Origin: Sphingomonadaceae bacterium
GTDB lineage: Bacteria; Pseudomonadota; Alphaproteobacteria; Sphingomonadales; Sphingomonadaceae
NCBI GenBank assembly: GCA_030147805.1
Contig: JASBUR010000051.1
Span: 1 to 64,000, forward strand
Reading direction: 5' to 3'
Length of the DNA stretch: 64,000 nt
This document shows, piece after piece, positions 29,559 through 39,448 of the stretch; the stretch's first letter is position 1; every line of letters begins with the position of its first letter. Under the pieces are notes generated by a model. That model did not search any database. It was not told the origin of the DNA and was given only the letters and a program-made list of their open reading frames with translations. The position numbers and the translations under genes were made by a program.

Positions 29559-31893
29559 GCGTCGGCTGAGCGACGCCGAGGCGCTGCGGCTCGCCGACGC
29601 CACCGACGTCGACGCGCTGATGCGGCAGGCGGCGGCTTTGCGCGATGCCGCGTACGGGCCGATCGTCACCTATTCGCGCAAGGTGTTCGTGCCGCTGACC
29701 CATCTGTGCCGCGACGTCTGCCATTATTGTACCTTCGCCAGGGCGCCGCGCGACGTCGCGGCTGCCTACATGAGCGTCGCCGAGGCGGTCGCGCTGTGCC
29801 GCGACGGCGCGCGGCTCGGCTGCCGCGAAGCGCTGCTGACGCTCGGCGATCGGCCCGAGGCGCGCTATCCGGCGGCGCGGCGCGCGCTCGACGCGATGGG
29901 GTTCGCCAGCACGCTTGACTATGTCGCGCATGTCGCCGCCGCGATCGCCGCCGAAACCGGGCTGCTGCCGCACATCAACGCTGGCGTGATGTCGCCGGCG
30001 GAGATCGCGCGGCTGCGGCCGGTGTCGGCGTCGATGGGCCTCATGCTCGAAACGGTGGCGGATCGGCTCGGCGATCGCGACGTCCCGCACCATGGCTCGC
30101 CTGACAAGGCGCCGGCGGTGCGGCTGGCGACGATCGACGCGGCGGGTGCGGCGCAGGTGCCCTTCACCTCGGGGCTGCTCATCGGCATCGGCGAGACGCG
30201 GCGCGAGCGGATCGAAGCGCTGCTGGCGCTGCGCGCGCTCCATGACCGCCACGGCCATCTGCAGGAAGTCATCATCCAGAACTTCCGCGCCAAGCCCGGC
30301 ACGCGGATGGCCGCCGCGCCCGAGCCGCCGCTCGACGAGCTGCTGTGGACGATCGCGGTGGCGCGGCTGGTTATGGGCGGCGCGATGAGCCTGCAGGCGC
30401 CGCCCAACCTCAGCGCCGACGCGCTGCCCGCGCTGATCGCCGCCGGCATCAACGACTTCGGCGGCGTGTCGCCGCTCACCCCCGACCACGTCAATCCCGA
30501 GGCGCCCTGGCCGCAGCTCGACCGCCTCGCCGCTACGACGGCAGGCACCGGCAAATGGCTGCAGCAGCGGCTGACGATCTATCCGGCCTATGCGCGCGAC
30601 GCCGAGCGCTGGCTCGACCCCGCAATGCGCCCGCGCGTGCTGGCGCTGTCGGATGCCGAGGGCTTCGCGCGCGAGGACGGCTGGCGCGCCGGCGGTGCGG
30701 AGCCCTTGCCGCCCCGCGATCTCGCGCTGATCGGCTGCTCCCCGGCGCCGGTAGTACCTGAGCTGGATTCGATCCTTGCCCGGGCCGAGCGCGGCCACGC
30801 GCTCGACGAAGCCGAGATCGTGCGGCTGTTCGCTGCGCGCGGTCCCGAAGTCTCGGCGGTCTGCGCCGCCGCCGACCGGCTGCGCGGCGCGGTCAACGGC
30901 GACCGCGTCAGTTACGTCGTCAACCGCAACATCAACTACACCAACATCTGCGGCTACCGCTGCCAGTTCTGTGCTTTCTCCAAGGGGCGGACCAGCGAAA
31001 ATCTGCGCGGCAAGCCCTATATGCTCGACACCGCCGAGGTGGCCTTACGCGCCGTCGAGGCGGCCGCGCGCAGCGCGACCGAGGTCTGCCTGCAGGGCGG
31101 CATCCATCCCGACTACAGCGGCGAGACCTATCTTGGCATCTGCCGCGCGATCCGCGCCGCGGCGCCCGGCCTCCATATCCACGCCTTCTCGCCGCTGGAA
31201 ATCTTCCAGGGCGCGGCAACGCTCGGCATCGCCGTGCCCGACTTCCTTCGGCGGCTGAAGGCCGAGGGGCTCGACACGCTGCCCGGCACCGCGGCCGAAA
31301 TCCTCGACGACGAGGTGCGACAGGTCATCTGTCCCGACAAGATCACCACCGAGCAGTGGCTCGACGTCGTGGCGGCGGCGCACGAGGCCGGCATCCGCAC
31401 CACCGCGACGATCATGTTCGGCCATGTCGACCGTCCGCGGCACTGGGCGCGCCACCTGATCCGCATCCGCGAGCTGCAGCGGCGAACCGGCGGCTTCACC
31501 GAATTCGTGCCGCTGCCCTTCGTCGCCGAAGAAGCGCCGTTGCATCGCAAGGGGCGGGCGCGGCCGGGGCCGACCTTTCGTGAGGCGCTGCTGATGCATG
31601 CGGTGGCGCGGCTGACGCTGCACGGGCTGATCGACAATATCCAGGCGTCGTGGGTGAAGCTCGGGCTCGACGGCGTCGTCGCGATGCTGGCGGCGGGGGC
31701 GAACGACGCTGGCGGCACGCTGATGAACGAGTCGATCACTCGTGCGGCGGGGGCGGTCCACGGCGAGGAAATGACGCGCGACCGGCTCGAAGCGGCGATC
31801 CGCGGCGCCGGGCGTGTCCCGGCCGAACGCACGACGCTCTACGGCCCACCGCCGCGTTGCGAGGCGGCCGAGGCGGCGCTCGAACTAGCCTGA
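29551..31893 (+). CDS. fbiC: FO synthase (fused CofG/CofH radical SAM)
   Basis: Two radical-SAM Cys motifs: CRDVCHYCTFA and CGYRCQFCAFS; CofH-like C-terminal ASWVKLGLDGVVAMLAAGANDAGGTLMNESITRAAGA. Confidence 0.95.
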   Translation: MTERRLSDAEALRLADATDVDALMRQAAALRDAAYGPIVTYSRKVFVPLTHLCRDVCHYCTFARAPRDVAAAYMSVAEAVALCRDGARLGCREALLTLGDRPEARYPAARRALDAMGFASTLDYVAHVAAAIAAETGLLPHINAGVMSPAEIARLRPVSASMGLMLETVADRLGDRDVPHHGSPDKAPAVRLATIDAAGAAQVPFTSGLLIGIGETRRERIEALLALRALHDRHGHLQEVIIQNFRAKPGTRMAAAPEPPLDELLWTIAVARLVMGGAMSLQAPPNLSADALPALIAAGINDFGGVSPLTPDHVNPEAPWPQLDRLAATTAGTGKWLQQRLTIYPAYARDAERWLDPAMRPRVLALSDAEGFAREDGWRAGGAEPLPPRDLALIGCSPAPVVPELDSILARAERGHALDEAEIVRLFAARGPEVSAVCAAADRLRGAVNGDRVSYVVNRNINYTNICGYRCQFCAFSKGRTSENLRGKPYMLDTAEVALRAVEAAARSATEVCLQGGIHPDYSGETYLGICRAIRAAAPGLHIHAFSPLEIFQGAATLGIAVPDFLRRLKAEGLDTLPGTAAEILDDEVRQVICPDKITTEQWLDVVAAAHEAGIRTTATIMFGHVDRPRHWARHLIRIRELQRRTGGFTEFVPLPFVAEEAPLHRKGRARPGPTFREALLMHAVARLTLHGLIDNIQASWVKLGLDGVVAMLAAGANDAGGTLMNESITRAAGAVHGEEMTRDRLEAAIRGAGRVPAERTTLYGPPPRCEAAEAALELA

Positions 31894-32496
31894 GGCTTTG
31901 GCGTGCGCGGCGCCGGCGCGGATCAGCGCGGTGCGACGTGCGGCAGGAAGGCGGCACAGGCCGGCGCGATCGTCGACGTCGAACGCCAGCCCCGGCCGCT
32001 CGATGATGGCATGCCCCGGGCCAGCGAGCGCGACGTGGCGCGCCCGGCTACCCGCACCGAACGCGAAGCCGATCGACGCGGGCGGCCGGAAGCCCAGCGC
32101 ATTGGTGCCGTCGCCGCGATGATCGGGCGCAATCGCGATGCCGTGCGCGGCAGTCGCGGCGAGCAGCGCCTCGATGTCGGCCGGTGCGAGATCGGGCAGG
32201 TCGGCGGCCAGGACGAGCCAGAGGCGAGTGTCGTCGAGCCGGGCCACGGCCTGCGCCAGATCTTCATTCAGCCCTTCGCCGCCGTCGGTCATCGCCCGGA
32301 TTCCGGCGACGCGCGGTCCGTCGGCCGGCCCGAGCAGGACGATCTCGTCGATACCGTCGGCGCGCTTCAACGTGTCGAGGACATGGATGAGCATGCCGAG
32401 CACCAGCCAGCGGCGCTGCCGCGGCGGCAGTTCACCGGCGAGGCGACTCTTGGCCTGGTCGAGCGCCTTGATCGGAACGAGCGCGCGGACCGTCAC
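31885..32496 (-). CDS. cofC: 2-phospho-L-lactate guanylyltransferase (or PEP/3PG variant)
   Basis: VRALVPIKALDQAKSRLAGELPPRQRRWLVLGMLIHVLDTL; DHRGDGTNALGFRPP. Confidence 0.92.
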   Translation of the reverse strand: MTVRALVPIKALDQAKSRLAGELPPRQRRWLVLGMLIHVLDTLKRADGIDEIVLLGPADGPRVAGIRAMTDGGEGLNEDLAQAVARLDDTRLWLVLAADLPDLAPADIEALLAATAAHGIAIAPDHRGDGTNALGFRPPASIGFAFGAGSRARHVALAGPGHAIIERPGLAFDVDDRAGLCRLPAARRTALIRAGAAHAKASG

Positions 32497-33431
32497 CGGC
32501 GCAGCCGCGCGGCCAGTGCCAGCGCCGTCGTCGCGACGCGGGCGCGATCCCCGGCGCTGCGCATCAGCGTATCGCTGCTCGTCACGCCAAGCCCCGGCGG
32601 CAGCGTCGCGGCATCGTCCTTGTCGTCGATCACGATGCCGTCGATCACGCCCCGATAATGCTGCGCGATCGTCGCGGTTTCCACGCCGAGCCCGAGTTCG
32701 CGCATGATCTTGGCGGTCGGGCCCTTCACCGCCTCGCCGCCCGGGACGGGCGTCACCGCGACCACCGGCGCCCGCCCTCGCAGCGCCGCGGCGAGCCCGG
32801 GGACGGCAAGGATCGGGTCGATGCTGAGATAAGGGTTCGACGGCGCGACGATGATCGCCGCCAGATCGGGATCGGCGAGCGCCGCCAGCGCGCCCGGCGC
32901 CGGGCGCGCGGCGTCGGCGCCGGCGAAGCGTACCGACTGCAGCCGCGGCTCGCAGCGGCGCGCCACGAAATAGCGCTGGAACGGCAGTTCGCCTTCGTCG
33001 GTCAGCACCATCGTCGCCACCGGATCGTCGCTCATCGGCACGATGCGCGTCGCGATGCCCAGCCGCGCGGCGAAATCGGCGATGATCGCGCTCAGGCGCT
33101 CGCCGGCCAGCCGGTGCGTGCGCTCGACGTGCAGCGCCAGGTCGGCGTCGCCGAGCTGGAACCAGTCCGCGCCGCCGATCTGGCGGAGCGCCGCCATGAA
33201 GTTCCAGCTCTCGCCGGCCCGGCCCCAGCCGCGTTCCTCGTCGGACAGCCCCGACAGGCTGTAGAGCAGCGTGTCGATGTCGGGGCTGATGCGCAGCCCG
33301 AGATGGGTGAAATCGTCGCCGGTGTTGACGACCATCGTCAGCTGTTCGGGCGCGAGCACGGCCGCGAGCCCGCGCGCCAGCTTGGCGCCGCCCACGCCGC
33401 CGGTCAGCAGCACGACTTTCCCGTCGATCAT
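32493..33431 (-). CDS. cofD: 2-phospho-L-lactate transferase
   Basis: VVLLTGGVGGAKLARGLAAVL, VNTGDDFTHLGLRISPDIDTLLYSLSG, APSNPYLSIDPILAVPG, GEAVKGPTAKIM. Confidence 0.95.
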   Translation of the reverse strand: MIDGKVVLLTGGVGGAKLARGLAAVLAPEQLTMVVNTGDDFTHLGLRISPDIDTLLYSLSGLSDEERGWGRAGESWNFMAALRQIGGADWFQLGDADLALHVERTHRLAGERLSAIIADFAARLGIATRIVPMSDDPVATMVLTDEGELPFQRYFVARRCEPRLQSVRFAGADAARPAPGALAALADPDLAAIIVAPSNPYLSIDPILAVPGLAAALRGRAPVVAVTPVPGGEAVKGPTAKIMRELGLGVETATIAQHYRGVIDGIVIDDKDDAATLPPGLGVTSSDTLMRSAGDRARVATTALALAARLRR

Positions 33432-34177
33432 CGGAACAGGTCCTGACCTGCGGCGCGCAACAGCATGGCGCTGCCCGCGTCGCTCTCCTGCCAGCCGAGG
33501 CCGCGCATATGGACGACCGGCAGCCCCTCGGCGCCTTCGCCCATGACGAGCCCGGCGGCGGCAGCGACGGCGTCGGCCAGCGCCACCTCGGTCGCTTCGA
33601 GCCGCCGGCCGTAGCGGTCGGGCTCGCCGCGCCGGTCGACGAGCGCCGGCAGCCCGGCGACGCCGATCGCGACGTTGACGCTGCCCAGCCGCCACGGGCG
33701 GCCGAAGCTGTCGGAGATCACCACCGCCGGCGCGACCCCGGTCGCCGCGCGCAGCCCGTTGCGGATCGCGCGGGCGCTGGCGTCGGGATCGACGGGCAGC
33801 AGCAGCACCGGCTCGCCGGGCGTGTCGCGCGACAGGTTCGACTGGTCGATGCCGGCATTCGCCATGACCAGCCCGAGCCGGTGGCGGACGATGAGCACCC
33901 CCGGCACCGCGCGCACCACCTCGCTCGCTTCGCCGAGGATCAGCTCGACGAGCCGCGCGTCCTTGCCGGTGGTCCGCGCCAGATCGAGTGCGGCGGGCGA
34001 AGGGGTGACGCCGGCGAGGTCGACGCGCCGCCCCTCCGCCTTCGAAACGATCTTCTGCGCGACGACCACGACATCCTGTGCCGCCAGGCGGATCGCGCCG
34101 AGCGACGCGGCAATGATCTGTGCGATGTCGTCGCCGGCGACGACGTCGCCGATCCCGTCGAGGGCGGTCAGCTGCAT
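33428..34177 (-). CDS. cofE: coenzyme F420-0:L-glutamate ligase
   Basis: VVVVAQKIVSKAEGR, SDSFGRPWRLGSVNVAIGVAGLPALVDRRGEPDRYGRRLEATEVALADAVAAAAGLVMGEG. Confidence 0.95.
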   Translation of the reverse strand: MQLTALDGIGDVVAGDDIAQIIAASLGAIRLAAQDVVVVAQKIVSKAEGRRVDLAGVTPSPAALDLARTTGKDARLVELILGEASEVVRAVPGVLIVRHRLGLVMANAGIDQSNLSRDTPGEPVLLLPVDPDASARAIRNGLRAATGVAPAVVISDSFGRPWRLGSVNVAIGVAGLPALVDRRGEPDRYGRRLEATEVALADAVAAAAGLVMGEGAEGLPVVHMRGLGWQESDAGSAMLLRAAGQDLFR

Positions 34178-34233
34178 CGACGATCCATGGGATAGAAGCG
34201 CCCGTGCAGGCAAGCGCCAAGCGCCGTCGGCCG

Positions 34234-35022
34234 TTAGCCGAGCAGGCGCTTCGCCGCCGTCAGCCCCGCCTCGGCGCGAACGAGGCCCGATAGCGGCGAC
34301 TGCATCGGCCCCTCGACGCTCACCGGCAGGTCGGGCGGCAGCAGCGCGAAGATTTCGCCCAGCGGCAGCTCGCCCTCGCCGGCATTGCGGCGTAGCTGGC
34401 GCGCCTCGGCCATCAGGTCGTCGGGGAGCGGCGCGACCAGCGGCGCATCGCAGATCTGCGCATAGCGGACCTTGCCGACAAGCGGGCGCAGCGCCTCGAC
34501 CGAGCCGCCCGAGCGGAACAGGTGGAGGCAGTCGAGCATGATGCCGGCGTTCGCCGCCGCGGCGGCGTCGACCAGTGCCGCGGCGTCGTCGATCGAGCAC
34601 AGCGCGCTCCACGGCAGGAACTCGACGCTGGCGTCGAGCCCGCGCCGCGCCGCGCGTTCGCAGATGTCGGCATAGCGCTCGGCACGCCGCGTTTCGTCCG
34701 TATCCCACACCGTCAGCATGATCCCCGCCGCGCCGAGCCGCGCTGCGGTATCGAGCAGCGGTTCGTAACTGGCGACGTCGGTGTCCGCGCGCAGCGCCAC
34801 GCCGACCGCATCGTAGAGCGTCACGCCTTCGTCCTTCAGCCGCGCCTCGGTCTCGGCGAGCAGCGCGGGGTCGAGCGGTGCGAAATCGGGCTGGCCCTCG
34901 CGCCCCGCGGCGTTGAGCGGCAGGCCGACCGCGTCATAGCCCGCCTGCGCCGCGATCGAGACCATCTCGGGCAGCGTCGCCGGAAGCACCGTGGCGGGGG
35001 CGAGCGCGAACAGGCGGGTCAT
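34234..35022 (-). CDS. sugar phosphate isomerase/epimerase family TIM-barrel protein
   Basis: MVSIAAQAGYDAVGLPLNAAG, GIMLDCLHLFRSGGSVEALRPLVGKVRYAQICDAP xylose-isomerase-like pattern. Confidence 0.8.
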   Translation of the reverse strand: MTRLFALAPATVLPATLPEMVSIAAQAGYDAVGLPLNAAGREGQPDFAPLDPALLAETEARLKDEGVTLYDAVGVALRADTDVASYEPLLDTAARLGAAGIMLTVWDTDETRRAERYADICERAARRGLDASVEFLPWSALCSIDDAAALVDAAAAANAGIMLDCLHLFRSGGSVEALRPLVGKVRYAQICDAPLVAPLPDDLMAEARQLRRNAGEGELPLGEIFALLPPDLPVSVEGPMQSPLSGLVRAEAGLTAAKRLLG

Positions 35023-35049
35023 GGCGGCTCCGGGTTCGGGAGGGCGGGC

Positions 35050-35655
35050 TCAGCCCTGCGGCGGGATCGGCGGTTCCTGAGGCTCGTCGCTGTGCTTCAT
35101 CAGCATCGGCAGCTGGGTGAACATGAACGCGAACGACAACGCCGAGACCCCCCACACCTTGAAGGTCACCCAGCTGTCGAAGCTCAGCATCTGGCGGGCG
35201 ACTTCGTTGATCGCCACCATCGCGAGGAAGAACCAGGCGAAGTTGCGCGTCAGCTTGTGCCAGCCCTCGGGCCTGAGGGCCGGAAAGCCCGATTCGAGCA
35301 CGGTGCGCAGCAGCGGCCGGCCGGTCAGCAGCCCGAAGAACAGCGTCCCCGACAGCACCGCATAGACGATCGACGGCTTGATCTGGATGAAGCGCTGATC
35401 GTGCAGGTAGATCGTCAATCCGCCGAACACCGCGACGACGACGCCGGTCACCCACAGCATCGTCGAAATGCGGCCGGTCTTCAGCTTCGACACCAGCATC
35501 GCCGCAGCGGTCGCCACCATGAACGCGGCGGTCGCCGCGACCGCCTGGTCGATGTCTGATCCCGGCGCCAGCGCGTTCACGCCGAAGAACACCAGCAGGG
35601 GGCCATAGTCGACCGCGAGTTTCAGACCCGTCGACAGTTCACGCTTCTCGGTCAC
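35050..35655 (-). CDS. yciB: inner membrane-spanning protein YciB / septation protein A
   Basis: LAVDYGPLLVFFGVNALAPG, ATAAFMVATAAAMLVSKLKTGRISTMLWVTGVVVAVFGGLTIYLHDQRFIQIKPSIVYAV. Confidence 0.92.
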   Translation of the reverse strand: MTEKRELSTGLKLAVDYGPLLVFFGVNALAPGSDIDQAVAATAAFMVATAAAMLVSKLKTGRISTMLWVTGVVVAVFGGLTIYLHDQRFIQIKPSIVYAVLSGTLFFGLLTGRPLLRTVLESGFPALRPEGWHKLTRNFAWFFLAMVAINEVARQMLSFDSWVTFKVWGVSALSFAFMFTQLPMLMKHSDEPQEPPIPPQG

Positions 35656-36587
35656 TATTCTTGCACTCCGGCCAGGGCTCGGGCGAACGCCCTCGGGTCG
35701 AACGGCCGCAGGTCGTCGATGGTTTCGCCGACGCCGACCGCATGGATCGGCAGCTTGAAGCGCTCGGCGGCCGCGACGAGCACGCCGCCGCGCGCGGTGC
35801 CGTCGAGCTTGGTCATCACCAGCCCGGTGACGCCCGCGACTTCCTTGAACACCTCGATCTGGTTGAGCGCGTTCTGGCCGGTCGTCGCGTCGAGCACCAG
35901 CACGACGTCGTGCGGCGCCGACAGCATCAGCTTGGAGAGGACGCGCTTCACCTTGGCGAGCTCGTCCATCAGCCCCTGCTTGTTCTGCAGCCGCCCGGCG
36001 GTGTCGATGATCAGCGCATCGTATCCGCCGGCACGCGCCTTTTCGAGCGATTCATAGGCAAGGCCCGCGGCGTCGGCGCCGACCTTGCCCGAGATCACCG
36101 GCGCGCCGATGCGGCCGCCCCAGACCTGCAACTGCTCGATGGCGGCGGCGCGGAAGGTGTCGCCTGCCGCGAGCATGACGCGATAATCCTGTTCCTGGAA
36201 CAGATGCGCCAGCTTGGCGATCGTCGTCGTCTTGCCAGAGCCGTTGACGCCGACGACGAGGATGGTCTGCGGCCGCGGGAAGGCGACGACCTCGAGCGGC
36301 CGCGCCACCGGCGCCAGCACGCGCTCGATCTCGTCGGCGACGACCTGGCGCACCTCGGCCTCGCTGACCGCCTTGTCGTACTTCTCGGCGGAGAGCTTGG
36401 CGCAGACGCGTGCCGCCATTGCCGGGCCGAGGTCCGACGCGATCAGCGCCTCCTCGATCTCCTCGAGCATCGCGTCGTCGAGCTTCGACTTGGTGAATAC
36501 CGACGACAGGCTGTCGCCGAGCTTGTCCGACGATCGCGACAGCCCGGCGCGCAGCTTGGCAAACCAGCTCTGCGGTTCTTCAGACAC
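35655..36587 (-). CDS. ftsY: signal recognition particle receptor FtsY
   Basis: GVNGSGKTTTIAKLAHLFQ, DTAGRLQNKQGLMDEL, TKLDGTARGG, GVGETIDDLRPFD. Confidence 0.96.
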   Translation of the reverse strand: MSEEPQSWFAKLRAGLSRSSDKLGDSLSSVFTKSKLDDAMLEEIEEALIASDLGPAMAARVCAKLSAEKYDKAVSEAEVRQVVADEIERVLAPVARPLEVVAFPRPQTILVVGVNGSGKTTTIAKLAHLFQEQDYRVMLAAGDTFRAAAIEQLQVWGGRIGAPVISGKVGADAAGLAYESLEKARAGGYDALIIDTAGRLQNKQGLMDELAKVKRVLSKLMLSAPHDVVLVLDATTGQNALNQIEVFKEVAGVTGLVMTKLDGTARGGVLVAAAERFKLPIHAVGVGETIDDLRPFDPRAFARALAGVQE

Positions 36588-37858
36588 TAAGCGGCCTCCA
36601 ACATGCCGTCGTTCAATTGATGTGCGGTGGCGCGGACGAGCTGCCCGCGTTTCGCGCCGGCGACGCGCACCGGCGCGAAGGCCGCGCTGTGCCCGCTGCC
36701 GTCATGGCCCTCGATGAGCACGTCGAGCGGCCGGCCGATCTGCCCGCGAAGATAGGTGTCGAGCCGCATGGCCGAGGCCTGGCGCAACCGCGCCGCGCGC
36801 TCCTTGCGCAGCGGCACGGGAACCTGCGGCATCCGCGCCGCCGGCGTACCGCTGCGCGCCGAATAGGGAAAGATATGGCCATAGACGATGTCGCACTCGT
36901 CGATCATCGCCAGCGTATTCTCGAACATCGCGTCGGTCTCGGTCGGGAAGCCGGCGATGATGTCGGCGCCGAAACTCACCTCGGGCCGGCGCGCGCGCAC
37001 CTCGGCGCAGAAGCGGACAGCGTCCTCGCGGCTATGACGGCGCTTCATGCGCTTCAGCACCATGTCGTCGCCTGCCTGCAGACTGAGGTGCAGGTGCGGC
37101 ATCAGCCGCGCGTCGCCGGTGATCGCGTCGAGCAGCGGCATATCGATCTCGACCGAATCGATCGACGACAGCCGCAGCCGCGGCAGGTCGGGGACGAGCG
37201 TTAGGATCTGCTGGACGAGGCGGCCGAGCGTCCGGCTCCCCGGCAGATCGGCGCCGTAGGACGTCACGTCGACCCCGGTCAGCACCACCTCATGATAGCC
37301 TTCCTCGCGCACCAGCCGCTTGATGCGGTCGACGATCAGGCCGGCGGGTACCGACCGCGAATTGCCGCGGCCGAAAGGGATGATGCAGAAGGTACAGCGG
37401 TGGTCGCAGCCGTTCTGCACCTCGACGAAGGCGCGCGCCCGGTGACCGAGCGCATCGACCAGATGCGCCGCGGTCTCGCGCACCGCCATGATGTCGTTGA
37501 CGCGGACGGCGGGCAGGTCGTCGTCGAAGCGGAAACTCGCCGCCTGCAATTTCTCGATATTGCCGAGCACGCGCGCCACTTCGGGCATCGCCGCGAAGGT
37601 CTGCGGCTCGGTCTGCGCGGCGCAGCCGGTGACGATGATGCGCGCCTGCGGGCGCTCGCGCTTCATCCGGCGGATCTGCTGCCGCGCCTGCCGCACCGCC
37701 TCGCCGGTGACGGCGCAGGTGTTGACGACGATCATGTCGTGCTCGCCGCTCGCCGCGGCATGGGCGCGCATCACCTCGGACTCATAGGCGTTGAGCCGGC
37801 AGCCGAAGGTCACGATCTCGGGCGCCGCGGCGACGGCGGCATCAGGGAGTGTGGCCAT
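36587..37858 (-). CDS. mtaB: tRNA t6A37 methylthiotransferase MtaB
   Basis: VTFGCRLNAYESE, VEVQNGCDHRCTFCIIPFGRG radical-SAM CxxxCxxC, MiaB/MtaB motif layout. Confidence 0.95.
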   Translation of the reverse strand: MATLPDAAVAAAPEIVTFGCRLNAYESEVMRAHAAASGEHDMIVVNTCAVTGEAVRQARQQIRRMKRERPQARIIVTGCAAQTEPQTFAAMPEVARVLGNIEKLQAASFRFDDDLPAVRVNDIMAVRETAAHLVDALGHRARAFVEVQNGCDHRCTFCIIPFGRGNSRSVPAGLIVDRIKRLVREEGYHEVVLTGVDVTSYGADLPGSRTLGRLVQQILTLVPDLPRLRLSSIDSVEIDMPLLDAITGDARLMPHLHLSLQAGDDMVLKRMKRRHSREDAVRFCAEVRARRPEVSFGADIIAGFPTETDAMFENTLAMIDECDIVYGHIFPYSARSGTPAARMPQVPVPLRKERAARLRQASAMRLDTYLRGQIGRPLDVLIEGHDGSGHSAAFAPVRVAGAKRGQLVRATAHQLNDGMLEAA

Positions 37859-38667
37859 CAGGCGTAGTCGTCCAGATCGATTTCGCCGCGGAACGACGTC
37901 GCCGCGGGTCCGGTCATCGCGATATGATCGTCGGCGCGCCATTCGATGTCGAGCGTGCCGCCGGGCAGCGCGACGCGGACCCGGCGGCCGGTCAGCCCGC
38001 GCCGCATCGCCGCGACCGCGGTGGCGCAGGCGCCGGTGCCGCAGGCGCGCGTCAGCCCGGCGCCGCGCTCCCACACCCTGAGGCGGAGATGGTCGGGGCC
38101 GATCAGCTGCGCGACATTGACGTTCACCCGCTCGGGAAACAGCGCGTCATGCTCGATCTGCGGACCGAGCGTGCCGATCGGCACCGCGTCGAGATCGTCG
38201 ACGAAGAAGATGACGTGCGGATTGCCGACGTTGACCGCGCTCGGCTTGTCGAGCCCGTCCCAGCCGACCGGCATCTCGCGGGTGTCCATCGCATAGGCGA
38301 GCGGGATCGCATCCCAGTCGAAGCGCGGCCGGCCCATGTCGACGGTGGCGCCGTCGCCTTGCGGCGCGACCTCGATCAGGCCGCCGGCGGTCTCGACGGT
38401 CGCGGGTCCGAGCAGCTGCGCGACGCAGCGCGAGGCGTTGCCGCAGGCTTCGACCTCGCCGCCGTCGCTGTTGAAGATCAGCATGCGCGCATCGCCGCCG
38501 GCGCGCGGCTTCTCGATGACGATCAGCTGGTCGCAGCCGATGCCGGTATGCCGGTCGGCGATCCGCGCCGCGAGGCCGTTGCCCATCGCCGGGATCGCCT
38601 GCGCGCGCGCGTCGAACACGACGAAGTCGTTGCCGAGCCCATGCATCTTGACGAACGGCGTTGCCAT
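37858..38667 (-). CDS. dapF: diaminopimelate epimerase
   Basis: FVKMHGLGNDFVVFDAR, NSDGGEVEACGNASRCVA, ERGAGLTRACGTGACA. Confidence 0.96.
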   Translation of the reverse strand: MATPFVKMHGLGNDFVVFDARAQAIPAMGNGLAARIADRHTGIGCDQLIVIEKPRAGGDARMLIFNSDGGEVEACGNASRCVAQLLGPATVETAGGLIEVAPQGDGATVDMGRPRFDWDAIPLAYAMDTREMPVGWDGLDKPSAVNVGNPHVIFFVDDLDAVPIGTLGPQIEHDALFPERVNVNVAQLIGPDHLRLRVWERGAGLTRACGTGACATAVAAMRRGLTGRRVRVALPGGTLDIEWRADDHIAMTGPAATSFRGEIDLDDYA

Positions 38668-38755
38668 AGGCGCGCGATGTAGGCGCGAGGCGTGCAGAAG
38701 TCCACGCCGCGGGCGGTCGCGCGCAACCCTCGGCGTCGGCCGGCGTTGCCCCATC

Positions 38756-39304
38756 ATGCTCAGTAAAGATGCCGCCGATGTCCTCGCCTTCTGGTTCGAC
38801 GAGCTGGCGCCCGAGCAGCGTTTCGCGAAGGACGACGCGGTCGACGCCGCGATCCGCGATCGCTTCGGCGACCTGCACACCCGGCTGTCGCAGCACGTTC
38901 CCGAGGCGTGGATTGCCGACCCGCAATCGCTGCTCGCCGCGGTGATCGTGCTGGACCAATTTTCGCGCAATCTGTACCGCGACGATCCGCGCGCCTTCGC
39001 CAACGATGCCGTCGCGCTCGACCTCGCGCGCCTCGCGCTGAAGCGCGGCGACGATGCGCCGATGGACGCCGCGCAGCGCCAGTTCCTCTACATGCCCTTC
39101 ATGCACAGCGAGGATTCCGACGATCAGGACCGCTGCGTCGCGCTGATGCGGGAGACGGGCAACGCCGAGGCGATCGACTATGCCAAGCAGCACCAGGCGA
39201 TCATTGACCGCTTCGGCCGCTTCCCGCATCGGAACGAGACGCTGGGGCGGGAAACCACTCCGGCAGAGGCGGCGTTCCTGACGGAGCCCGGCTCGAGCTT
39301 CTGA
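38756..39304 (+). CDS. DUF924 family protein
   Basis: DVLAFWFDELAPEQRFAKDDAVDAAIRDRFGDLH, IVLDQFSRNLYRDDPRAFANDAVAL, GRFPHRNETLGRETTPAEAAFL. Confidence 0.92.
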   Translation: MLSKDAADVLAFWFDELAPEQRFAKDDAVDAAIRDRFGDLHTRLSQHVPEAWIADPQSLLAAVIVLDQFSRNLYRDDPRAFANDAVALDLARLALKRGDDAPMDAAQRQFLYMPFMHSEDSDDQDRCVALMRETGNAEAIDYAKQHQAIIDRFGRFPHRNETLGRETTPAEAAFLTEPGSSF

Positions 39305-39448
39305 GCTGCCGACATTGACTTCCGCCCCCCGCGGCGCTACCTCGCACCCGCTTTTCCATCCGGAACTGCCAGTATTGAACGCGTCCACGGATGCACGCCG
39401 GTCAGCGAGGTTTCGCCCACCGGCGCGAAACCGTTTGGGGTGAGCTTG

